From Halodesulfovibrio sp. (lineage in GTDB: Bacteria; Desulfobacterota; Desulfovibrionia; Desulfovibrionales; Desulfovibrionaceae), in the NCBI RefSeq assembly GCF_015482765.1, contig NZ_JADMLB010000008.1:1-41645 (forward strand): DNA of 41,645 nt. Direction: 5' to 3'. Both the position numbers and the translations under genes were made by a program. Shown here piece by piece: positions 17,041-24,225 of this stretch; within the stretch, counting starts at the first letter, position 1; each line of letters begins with the position of its first letter. Under the pieces are notes generated by a model that did not search any database, was not told the origin of the DNA, and saw nothing but the letters and a program-made list of their open reading frames with translations.

Positions 17041-17278
17041 CTTGTCGCCTTAATTGTTCTTTTGTGTGTATCTTTGGTCGGAGTCCGTAGGCAGGACAGG
17101 TAAACTGCCCCCACTTTTAAAGTGGGGGCGTTTACTGCCTGCCACCATAAAGGTGGAAAAGAACTTATTCGCCTATCGGCTCAACGTACAAGAAATGACG
17201 ACTCATTTCTGAGTCATCCCCATCCATGCAGATCATCCTGTTCTGCAAAATTTCACATCCTCCGATCGGAGAAGATCC
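17041..17278 (+). other. oriT: Candidate origin of transfer (oriT)
   Basis: This gene-free stretch directly before traJ and the relaxase has the expected oriT features. A 54-base imperfect palindrome lies at 17090-17143, with arms GGCAGG, GTAAAC and GCCCCCAC. A smaller hairpin GACTCA/TGAGTC follows near 17200. The segment CATCCTGT (17234-17241) matches the YATCCTG|Y nic core of P-type relaxases, which would place the nick between 17240 and 17241. The nic core sits inside the inverted repeat TGCAGA/TCTGCA (17227-17232 and 17242-17247). The assignment is inferred from motif and position. Confidence 0.6.
17260..17271. promoter_or_regulatory. Palindromic operator candidate at traJ start
   Basis: CTCCGATCGGAG is a perfect 12-base palindrome that includes the ribosome site (GGAGAAG) of the TraJ-like gene. 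Binding of a ribbon-helix-helix protein here would repress its own mRNA. No direct evidence beyond position. Confidence 0.4.
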
Positions 17279-17665
17279 ATGAATAAGAAGCCAGCAGAAA
17301 AAGTAAGAAAGGTTCGTATTGAGTCTTACATCACTAGGGAAGAACACGAGAAGGTTGTGTCATTAGCTCAGCAGTGCGGTATCTCTGTATCTGAACTCAT
17401 ACGTAGGCTTGCTCTTGGACAAGAACTCAATTCAAAAGTTGATAAAGAGGCTTTTTTAGACTTGCTGAAGGTCAATGCAGACCTTGGCCGTCTGGGAGGC
17501 TTATTCAAGTTGGCGTTAACAGAGAAAGTTAGGAAAGTAGCAAGTCATAAAGAGTTGAGACGTATTTTGCATGAAATTGAAGATCGGCAGGAGGAATTGC
17601 GACAGCTGATTAAGTTAATTGAAAAGGTCGTGCTTAAACGTGGGGCGAAAGGATCTTCAGCATGA
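17279..17665 (+). CDS. TraJ/MobC-like relaxosome accessory protein
   Basis: A 128-residue DNA-binding protein of the plasmid TraJ (IncP)/MobC group, which binds oriT and loads the relaxase. The N-terminal ribbon-helix-helix-like part (RIESYITREEHEKVVSLAQQ) is followed by the hallmark GISVSELIRRLALG and NADLGRLGGLFKLAL, then a coiled helix (ELRRILHEIEDRQEELRQLI). The length is the family norm. GGAGAAG lies six bases before the ATG. It overlaps the relaxase gene by four bases, so the two are coupled. Confidence 0.87.
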   Translation: MNKKPAEKVRKVRIESYITREEHEKVVSLAQQCGISVSELIRRLALGQELNSKVDKEAFLDLLKVNADLGRLGGLFKLALTEKVRKVASHKELRRILHEIEDRQEELRQLIKLIEKVVLKRGAKGSSA

Positions 17666-19407
17666 TTTCAATGAAGCAACCTTCACCATCTCCGAAAAAT
17701 GATAACTATGCTCGTTTAGCCAACTATATTGCCGACGCTTCTCATAAGGGAGAAAAGTGTATGGCTGTCTGGAGTGCAGGGTGCATGGCCGGCGAAGACT
17801 TTCAATTGGGCATCTCTGAAGTTTTAGCGACACAAGCGTGTAATGAGCGTACTAAGAAAGAAAAGACCTACCACTTAATAGTCTCTCTTCGTCCAGAAGA
17901 TGAGAGCAAGCTTTCCGAACAAGATTTCAAAGATATCGAGCAGCACTTTGCCGAGGTGCTTGGCTTTGAAGAGCACCAACGTCATTGCGGTGTGCATACC
18001 AATACTAACAATCTTCATATGCATGTTGCTTACAACATGATTCATCCTGAAAAGAAGACACGGCATGAGCCATATCGCGATTATTGGAAGCGGGATAATT
18101 TGTGTCGAGAACTTGAGCAGAAATACCAGCTCGCACTTGATCCGGGGCGGAAGCAACGTCGAGAATTTTATCAATATGTGTCGAACAAGAGTAAGAACTT
18201 CTTACCGGCAATAGAAAGAGCGAAGTCATGGGAGAATGTACATTGTGTAATGGCAGAATACGGACTTCAACTTTCATGCAAAAAAGAAGTTTTCATTACT
18301 CCATTTGATAATTCGGGGATGGCCTACCGCTTAAAAGGTTATGAACTTCATTCAGCGTTCAGAAAAGAAAGCTTGGAAAAGCGATTTGGCTCATTTCAGC
18401 CTAAAAAAGCTTTTTATCCGGCCAAAGAGACATTTATTGTTAGTAAACAAAGAAATGTTAATGTCTTGAATGAAAAGGCAGAGGCTTTGGAGGCATATAC
18501 AGGGCAGGAAAGTTTTGATGGGTATCTCAAGCGGCATAAGGGCATTATCGATTCGGCTCGTGAGTCATCATCTTCATGGCAAGAGTTTCAAGCTGTTTTA
18601 CAGGACGAGCTGAACATTACGATTAAAGAGCGCGGGCGCGGAGCTGTTTTTGCTGACTTGGGAACAAGAGGAAAGAACCAACCTCATGCGAAATTGAGCT
18701 GTTTAGGTCGGGAGTACTCCAGAGCACGATTGGAAGTAGATTTTGGTGAGCTGGAACGGTTGAATGAAGGGCGAACAAGTACCCCTAAAATGGGGTATGA
18801 CAGTAACCCTCTTCACCGTGATCCGGAGCGAGGGCGATTGTACCAAGAATACCAACTTGGCATCAAAAAGCGGAAAAAAATGTTTGAAAAGCAGAAGGAG
18901 CAAAGAGAGCATGAGGCTCGAGAGCTGCGACTTAAGTGGAAAATAAAGATTAAAAAGTACCAAATTGATAGTATGTTGACTTGGAAAGAAAAGCGGTACT
19001 TAGTTAATGCAGCCAAGGCTGAGCAACTACGCCATGAAGAGTTGCTGAAGGAAAAGTACGCAGAGCAGCGAGTAAAGATTAAAAAAGAAATTCCATACGG
19101 CAACTGGAATGAATTTCTGCGGCAAAAAGCTGAGGCTGGTAATGCTGTGGCGTTGGCTATTCTTCAGTCCTCAAAAAAGAAAGAGCAGCATGTTTTCAAT
19201 GAACGTCCTGTAGTGAAGCTTTTGGAGGGAATGACTTATACTGTCGATAATGAAGGGAACATTACCTATAAGCTTAAAAATGGTGGGGCAGTACGAGATT
19301 GCCGTAAAGATATTTATGCAAGCAATGACCTTGAGGCAGTACGGTTTGCAGAGAGGCTGAAGGTAAGGCGCTTTGGTGTAAAGGCTATGAGGCAAAAAGA
19401 ACGGTAA
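17662..19407 (+). CDS. P-type relaxase (TraI/MobA-VirD2 family)
   Basis: A 581-residue nicking enzyme for conjugative mobilisation. It cuts one strand at oriT and stays bound to the 5' end through a tyrosine. The candidate nucleophile is Tyr16 (with Tyr22 close by). The metal-binding triad motif is H112-TNTNNL-H119-M-H121. The relaxase domain covers about residues 10-165. The middle is a charged helical region (390-480), and residues about 508-575 resemble the LPD7 domain found at the end of many TraI proteins (VRFAERLKVRRFG). AAAGGA lies eight bases upstream of the ATG. No coupling protein or type IV secretion genes are near, so transfer would need a helper. Confidence 0.92.
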   Translation: MISMKQPSPSPKNDNYARLANYIADASHKGEKCMAVWSAGCMAGEDFQLGISEVLATQACNERTKKEKTYHLIVSLRPEDESKLSEQDFKDIEQHFAEVLGFEEHQRHCGVHTNTNNLHMHVAYNMIHPEKKTRHEPYRDYWKRDNLCRELEQKYQLALDPGRKQRREFYQYVSNKSKNFLPAIERAKSWENVHCVMAEYGLQLSCKKEVFITPFDNSGMAYRLKGYELHSAFRKESLEKRFGSFQPKKAFYPAKETFIVSKQRNVNVLNEKAEALEAYTGQESFDGYLKRHKGIIDSARESSSSWQEFQAVLQDELNITIKERGRGAVFADLGTRGKNQPHAKLSCLGREYSRARLEVDFGELERLNEGRTSTPKMGYDSNPLHRDPERGRLYQEYQLGIKKRKKMFEKQKEQREHEARELRLKWKIKIKKYQIDSMLTWKEKRYLVNAAKAEQLRHEELLKEKYAEQRVKIKKEIPYGNWNEFLRQKAEAGNAVALAILQSSKKKEQHVFNERPVVKLLEGMTYTVDNEGNITYKLKNGGAVRDCRKDIYASNDLEAVRFAERLKVRRFGVKAMRQKER

Positions 19408-20079
19408 GAACGTTCTAATGGCGGCTGATGAAATTGTTTTTAGCTCTTTTTAAGGCAAAATGTTGGCAACTTGGCGCAGACATATTGTTCCCTGGCAAGG
19501 CGTTCATTGTATCTTTCAAACGTTACAAACCTACAACTAAAGAGTGTCTACGAAACTAGTTGCTATTCAACACTTAGTAATGGGGGGAGGTTTCAATTAC
19601 TATTGAAATACGTCCAAATGATCAAATTTATGCGAATTTATGTCCAGATAGTAAGTTAATACTTATATATTGAGTGCTGATATTATAAGATCACGTTCTT
19701 GGTAGGGGGATAAAAAGCAGTTTAAAGAGAAGAAGGCGTCCCGAGTGTTAAAGAACGCCCTCTCTCACCGTTAAGCAATGTAGTAGGATACTAGGTAAAT
19801 ATCCCACCAGTTGTGTATTAATGTTTTTAAGGGGAGGAAGGGGGAGTCAGGATATGTATTCAACAAAGGTGGACCAATCGGATATACAGTATTTATCTAC
19901 CACTATTTATTATATTTTATAAATTTTGAAAAAAGAAAGTGGGGAGATTTCGAAGTTTTTGAAATCTCCCCACAATCAACTGTGACAAGCTGTTGGTTGG
20001 TAGATACTTGGAGTTGCTAGGAGGAGCCAGTATTATCAAATCAATCTTTTACTGTTATTATATGTTGAGTGTATAATAC
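19408..20079. other. Gene-poor accessory stretch
   Basis: About 670 bases without a convincing gene. Open frames at 19471-19659 and 19811-20020 lack ribosome sites and protein-like composition. A GGCGT/ACGCC imperfect repeat lies near 19735-19765, and a strong hairpin at 19939-19973 is listed separately. Confidence 0.5.
19928..19973 (-). terminator. Strong minus-strand terminator
   Basis: GTGGGGAGATTTC and GAAATCTCCCCAC form a perfect 13-bp stem with a nine-base loop (19939-19973). Read on the minus strand it ends in TTTCTTTTTTC. It lies downstream, in that orientation, of the tRNA-Pro-like fragment and the nuclease gene. Confidence 0.85.
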
Positions 20080-20130
20080 TGGTCGAGATGAGGGGATTTG
20101 AACACCCGACATCTTGCCCCCCCATACTAG
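20080..20130 (-). pseudogene. Decayed tRNA-Pro-like 3' end
   Basis: Read on the minus strand, this stretch ends in CATCTCG-A-CCA, preceded by a T arm with loop TTCAAAT and then GCAAG and a loop TGGGGGG, the arrangement of tRNA-Pro(GGG). The anticodon stem does not close (TAGTA opposite GCAAG), the T stem has one mismatch, and no matching 5' acceptor CGAGATG follows. It is therefore a 3' fragment, not a working tRNA. Such fragments are left as attachment sites of tRNA-integrated elements. Confidence 0.6.
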
Positions 20131-20331
20131 GCTTCCTACCGTCATCACTCTTAAGCGGGTGTTCCTTATTTTCACAAACCCAGAAGAACTTGTTTTTTTC
20201 TTTGATTCAAAAAGGCGCATTACTTTGTCGCAGCCTTCTTCAGGGCGTGGTTTGAAAAGATATCTACCGTTTAAGTATCTTTCCTCAGTTGTATCGTTTT
20301 CATCCGCGTGCTCTTCATTAAAGGGCGGGGC

Positions 20332-21264
20332 TTACTTAGGTAATCTTCCTCCTGCATCCAAGCACTCTTGTAGTGTGTTGTATGGTGTGTAGTGCTTTGT
20401 ACGACTGTAGTACCTTGAAGAGCTGTCATGACAGATGTGTGAACGGGATAGTTTTACGATGTTATGCGAGGAACTGGAAACAGTTCGCTTTTTTGTGGCT
20501 TTCTTCTGGTGTGTGCCGTTTTTCCACGTCCATGCTGTGGTGTTTGTCATTCTCTCTAACATCGCTTCTGATGCATCATTCATGTCTGCAAAAAAGTCGA
20601 TCCCTGTCACAGCTTCAATCCGATCTACTGAAACTACAAAGTCTCTTAACGGAGCAGATGACTTCTTATTTGGCAATAAGAATGCAATCACCTTATTCCG
20701 GTGAGGTGTGTAGATGATTTTGTAGTAGGTATTTGGAACTAAAACCTTGTTTTTACCGATGTACTGACTCCCGTTGAGGACTCCACCAGTCACAACGATA
20801 ATGTCTTCTGTATGAGCCCAATTGCGTACCCGCTCCTCAAGCCTCTTCCAAATTCCCCTGTTGAAGCCAGGGCGTTGGGGGCTCATATTCGACATATAGA
20901 ATGATTCGCTCATAGCTTGTTTCGAGAATGCCATGTCGGCGGCTGGAGCGAGATGCCCACGATCATATCCGCTCTTTTTGTAGTCGCGTAAGCTTGCTGA
21001 TCCCGTTGCTATTTGAGGATCAGGTCGAAAAGAATCGTCTCTCTTTACGCGTGGAGTATTGGTTTCCTTTTGGGTCATTTCGTACATGACCCACTCGGCC
21101 TGTTCTGTTTCCTCGTCATAACCAAGAGAGTAGTTTGTATGGTGGACTATGCTGTCGGTACGTGAGCCAGCTGGGAGCAGTTCTTTGTATATTTCCCCCT
21201 GTGCTGTAGAGGCAAAAAAAAGGAAGATAATGACGGCTACGAATTTGGAGTAACGATGGTGCAT
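20332..21264 (-). CDS. Secreted DNA/RNA non-specific endonuclease
   Basis: A 310-residue NucA/EndoG-type nuclease that cleaves DNA and RNA without sequence preference. A signal peptide covers residues 1-23 (FLFFASTAQGE). The active site motif is DRGH at 101-104, with His104 as the general base, followed by SNMSPQRPGFNRGIWKRLE, which supplies the metal-binding Asn135. The nuclease domain spans about 35-265. The C-terminal about 35 residues (CHDSSSRYYSRTKHY ... LQECLDAGGRLPK) form a small Cys-containing module also seen at the end of other secreted and phage proteins. AAGGACA precedes the ATG. It probably acts in the periplasm or outside, for scavenging or against incoming DNA. There is no inhibitor gene nearby. 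Confidence 0.92.
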   Translation of the reverse strand: MHHRYSKFVAVIIFLFFASTAQGEIYKELLPAGSRTDSIVHHTNYSLGYDEETEQAEWVMYEMTQKETNTPRVKRDDSFRPDPQIATGSASLRDYKKSGYDRGHLAPAADMAFSKQAMSESFYMSNMSPQRPGFNRGIWKRLEERVRNWAHTEDIIVVTGGVLNGSQYIGKNKVLVPNTYYKIIYTPHRNKVIAFLLPNKKSSAPLRDFVVSVDRIEAVTGIDFFADMNDASEAMLERMTNTTAWTWKNGTHQKKATKKRTVSSSSHNIVKLSRSHICHDSSSRYYSRTKHYTPYNTLQECLDAGGRLPK

Positions 21265-21397
21265 GACGTGTCCTTGTGAAATTGTTTTATGACGCTCGGT
21301 TTGTATCTTTTGTTGCTAATGCTTTTTTCAACAACATCTTTTTCCAAAAATACTTCTGCAAAGAAGGCAGTTTTTATATTGTCCTTATAGAAGGGCG

Positions 21398-22174
21398 TTA
21401 AAAGGACAGGCTACAAGATAGGCCGAGCATCCATGTTGTGTTATGTGGCTCAATAAATTTTACTGGTTGATCGCCAATCTGGCTTGATGCCTTTTTAGAT
21501 GTTTTAACTTCATACCATTCGAAATACGGTGAAATTCCAAGGCTGTAACCTTCTGATTTATTTTCTAATGTTGCTGATATCCGCGATCCAGCACCACTAG
21601 CAAAATTTTGGTGGTTTGTTATGTCGGAATACCCATTTCCGACGTCACTCAAATTTGAAGACACTCTTCCGGCTATCAATAATGAACCTTCCATTTTGAC
21701 TTTTACGTTCCAACTGTTATTAAACTTATATTGTGTGTTCAAACCGACTGGCAGGTAGAACTGACTAATCTGGCGAAGGTAGCCTCCTTCAGCAATGATG
21801 TCGTCCCGCCAGTAGCGGTATTTGAGGCCTGTATACGGAGTTAACTGCCAGGATGACATGGTGAACTTTTTCCCTACAGCAGCCGTACTTTGAAACAAGA
21901 AGTCGTGAGTATCGCAATTGAGACCTGTGCCATCAGAGTACATCCCTTCATAACGTAATTCCCCGCCTAATCCTTCAGCTTCAAGGCCAAAGAAATATCC
22001 TTGATTGGTTGTATGTGTAACCTCGGTGTTTACTCCGGCAAGGTAGCCAGTTTCATCCATGATCTGCTCGTGATACGAAAAGTAAATGACCTTGGGAGAT
22101 ATTGTAAAAGTTGTTTGAGCATGAGCAGTAAAAGGAAAAACAAAAAGAAGTAACGCAAGAGTGAGTCTTTTCAT
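21398..22174 (-). CDS. Outer-membrane beta-barrel protein
   Basis: A 258-residue protein with a clear signal peptide (MKRLTLALLLFVFPFTAHA) and alternating polar/hydrophobic strands through its length. It ends in Phe (LGLSCSLSF), the signal recognised by the BAM insertion machinery. Ten or so strands can be counted, for example GYFFGLEAEGLGGELRY and YSLGISPYFEWYE. I do not assign a substrate or enzyme activity. GAGAA lies before the ATG. It sits 133 bases upstream of the nuclease gene on the same strand, so both may share a transcript, though no shared role is implied. Confidence 0.8.
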   Translation of the reverse strand: MKRLTLALLLFVFPFTAHAQTTFTISPKVIYFSYHEQIMDETGYLAGVNTEVTHTTNQGYFFGLEAEGLGGELRYEGMYSDGTGLNCDTHDFLFQSTAAVGKKFTMSSWQLTPYTGLKYRYWRDDIIAEGGYLRQISQFYLPVGLNTQYKFNNSWNVKVKMEGSLLIAGRVSSNLSDVGNGYSDITNHQNFASGAGSRISATLENKSEGYSLGISPYFEWYEVKTSKKASSQIGDQPVKFIEPHNTTWMLGLSCSLSF

Positions 22175-22782
22175 GTTTATTCTCGTGGCTTATTCGGGTG
22201 AGTTGTTGAGGAGATAAGCTTCCTAGTTAGGATACAGGTTAGAGGTACAAGAAAAAGGAAGAGTGTCTTTTAACTTCTTAGTATTCTAATAAATATTTGT
22301 CTGGTGCACTAGTTTTTTGATTTTTGGAAAGAGGTAGGTTTTTGCAATGAAGCGTGATCAGGAAATAAAGCGTTTTTCGGAAATTATATTCAGCTCAAAA
22401 CAGTAAAAGAAGGGATCTATTTCAGGGGCTATGAGCCTTGAATTCGATCAATCTTAAGCGATTAAAACCAAAAAGCCATCAAGCTTAGTTATGCGGACTT
22501 CTTTGGCTCGCTTAAAGCAGCTGTTCAACGCCTTGATATTATTTCAGATTATTCAAAACACATTAGGCCTGAAAATTTGAGAGTTACGCTAATAGAGACA
22601 AGGAAGAACATTAACGTCACCCGTTTCACGGGCTGATCTACAAATCATACCTCCAAGCTGTATCACTCCGTATTTTGTTTGACAGGGTGTCATGTGAAGG
22701 GGATAATCTTCTACACGGTTAAGCCATTTTTCATGCCGTTTTGATTTTTGGGGCTACATGACGCCCCCTATTGGGAGCATCC
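22175..22782. other. Relic region between OMP gene and resolvase remnant
   Basis: No intact gene. A protein-like stretch of about 50 codons without start lies at about 22470-22637 on the plus strand (reading SYADFFGSLKAAVQRLDIIS ... RFTG). It looks like the tail of a lost gene. A CCCGT/ACGGG hairpin follows near 22620-22634. The family of the fragment is not recognised. Confidence 0.35.
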
Positions 22783-22962
22783 ATGGGAAAAAACTACCTC
22801 TATGGCCGAGCTAGTACCGTAGATCAAAATCCAACTGTGCAATTCATCGCACTCAAAAAGGCATAGTTAGATGAACTGCTCTGAACGTACCGTTACCCGA
22901 GCAAAACGGAAGATAAAAACCAAGATGCAGGTAGATTGGCCTGTTGCTATTAGGCTTAATTG
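22783..22962 (+). pseudogene. Serine resolvase/invertase remnant
   Basis: The frame from the ATG at 22783 reads MGKNYLYGRASTVDQNPTVQ and FIALKKA, matching the start of serine recombinases (Y-x-R-x-S-T-x-x-Q-N ... A-L). Two in-frame stops and loss of the catalytic-domain remainder follow. The catalytic Ser of the RxST motif is still present. It is a decayed copy, a sign of past mobile DNA at this edge. Confidence 0.65.
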
Positions 22963-23000
22963 ATAGTTTCCATAGTCGAGCTTTCTATATCCGCATCTCA

Positions 23001-23030
23001 AACAAAAAAAGCGACCTTTGTGGTCGCTTC
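23001..23030 (-). terminator. Minus-strand terminator
   Basis: GCGACC/GGTCGC forms a stem with a short loop (23011-23028). Read on the minus strand it is followed by seven T. The gene it served is not recognisable. Confidence 0.7.
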
Positions 23031-23177
23031 GTAGTAATATTATTTTGCTTCGCTTTTTATTCGCTTTACTGTCGAGCAGAACATCCAAACCTGTCTGTAG
23101 TCTTACTAAGTTAGCGCTTCTTGATTTCGGAAGGAATGGACGATCCAATGGGGCTCCCTCCATCTTCGACATTAAAT

Positions 23178-23214
23178 GAAAAAGCTCCCAGCCACTAAGG
23201 CTGGGAGCTTTTTC
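23178..23214. terminator. Bidirectional terminator
   Basis: GAAAAAGCTCCCAGCC and GGCTGGGAGCTTTTTC form a 16-bp perfect stem with a five-base loop and T runs on both strands. It insulates the polyene operon from the accessory region. Confidence 0.92.
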
Positions 23215-23353
23215 ATTATCTACTTTTAATTTCTCATGAATAGTACCATGCTCTGAAGGTGAGTATTTCAAAAAACTATGTTGATGTAGCGTCATTGAAG
23301 TATTTATGAGGCTTTTTTTGTGTAATAATGCTAAAATTAATGGAATCTTACGC

Positions 23354-23359
23354 TATAAT
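23354..23359 (+). promoter_or_regulatory. Possible -10 box of polyene operon
   Basis: A perfect TATAAT lies 105 bases before the first operon gene, after the terminator at 23178-23214. The -35 at the right distance (CTAAAA) is poor, so activation by a regulator is possible. A second TATAAT at 23445-23450 is very close to the start codon and less likely. Confidence 0.4.
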
Positions 23360-23463
23360 TGAGCACTGAAGAGTCTTCAATTTTCTTATTAGTTCTCCTT
23401 GCCAATTCTGTAATCTATCCATTATAACGCGCCTGTCTAAAACCTATAATCTAAAAGAGAACT

Positions 23464-24189
23464 ATGACTTCCCCTATTGCACTTATAACTGGGGCCAGCA
23501 AAGGTATTGGCGCTGCAACAGCATTGACTCTTGCTGAGTCCGGATATGATGTTTGGTTAAATTATCGTGGTGATCATTTTGCCGCTGAACAGGTTAAGGC
23601 CGCTATCGTTAAGAAAGGGCGTAAATGTACGCTTCTTCCTTTTGATGTTGCCGATAAAAATGCTGTCAGGACTGCTTTAGAGCCATTATTGAAAGATGCT
23701 GTTCCGTATGTGTTGGTGAATAATGCTGGTTATACTAAAGATGGTTTGATGATGTGGATGGACGATGAAGATTGGAATGGTGTGCTGGATGTTCACCTGA
23801 ATGGTTTCTTCTACGTTACTAAATGCGTGTTGACCTATATGCTTCGCAAACGTGAAGGGCGCATTATCAACATGGTTTCCACATCTGGTGAGACAGGTGT
23901 TGCTGGGCAGGTGAACTATTCCGCCGCAAAGTCAGGGCTTATAGGGGCCACGAAATCTCTTGCGCGGGAAGTGGCAAAGAGAAATGTTTTGGTGAATGCC
24001 GTGTCTCCTGGCTTTATTGAGACCGAGATGACAGACGGTCTGCCTAAAGAGAAGATTCTTCCGATGATTCCAGTTGGTCGTATGGGGACAGCTAGAGACG
24101 TGGCGGGTGTGGTGCGCTTTTTATGCTCCGAAGATGCAGGTTACATCACCGGACAGGTTCTTTCTGTGAACGGCGGCGTTCATATGTAG
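23464..24189 (+). CDS. 3-oxoacyl-ACP reductase, FabG type
   Basis: A 241-residue short-chain dehydrogenase that reduces beta-ketoacyl-ACP to beta-hydroxyacyl-ACP with NADPH. The cofactor motif TGASKGIG lies at residues 9-16, NNAG at 86-89, and the catalytic Ser139-Tyr152-Lys156 in NYSAAKSG. The ending GYITGQVLSVNGGVHM is typical of FabG. It is the first gene of the long operon and corresponds to the ketoreductase (ApeQ role) of aryl polyene pathways. AAGAGA precedes the ATG. A short GCCCG/CGGGC hairpin lies between it and the next gene. Confidence 0.93.
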   Translation: MTSPIALITGASKGIGAATALTLAESGYDVWLNYRGDHFAAEQVKAAIVKKGRKCTLLPFDVADKNAVRTALEPLLKDAVPYVLVNNAGYTKDGLMMWMDDEDWNGVLDVHLNGFFYVTKCVLTYMLRKREGRIINMVSTSGETGVAGQVNYSAAKSGLIGATKSLAREVAKRNVLVNAVSPGFIETEMTDGLPKEKILPMIPVGRMGTARDVAGVVRFLCSEDAGYITGQVLSVNGGVHM

Positions 24190-24225
24190 TATTAGCCCGG
24201 TCTTTCGGGCAGGGGGGCATTCTCC

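Noticed and set aside
19471-20020. Two short open frames after the relaxase
   Set aside because: Composition is not protein-like, start sites are absent, and one overlaps the strong hairpin.
20080-20170. A complete functional tRNA-Pro
   Set aside because: The anticodon stem does not pair and no 5' acceptor strand matching the 3' end is present, so only a 3' fragment is supported.
22867-23295. 142-codon open frame on the minus strand
   Set aside because: It runs through two strong terminators and antisense to the resolvase remnant, has no ribosome site and shows no family pattern.
11784-23464. Right-hand copy of the tRNA-Arg 3' end (attR)
   Set aside because: I looked for the CAGGCGCACCA end and the T-arm sequence further right and found only short chance matches such as AGGCGCA near 20214.
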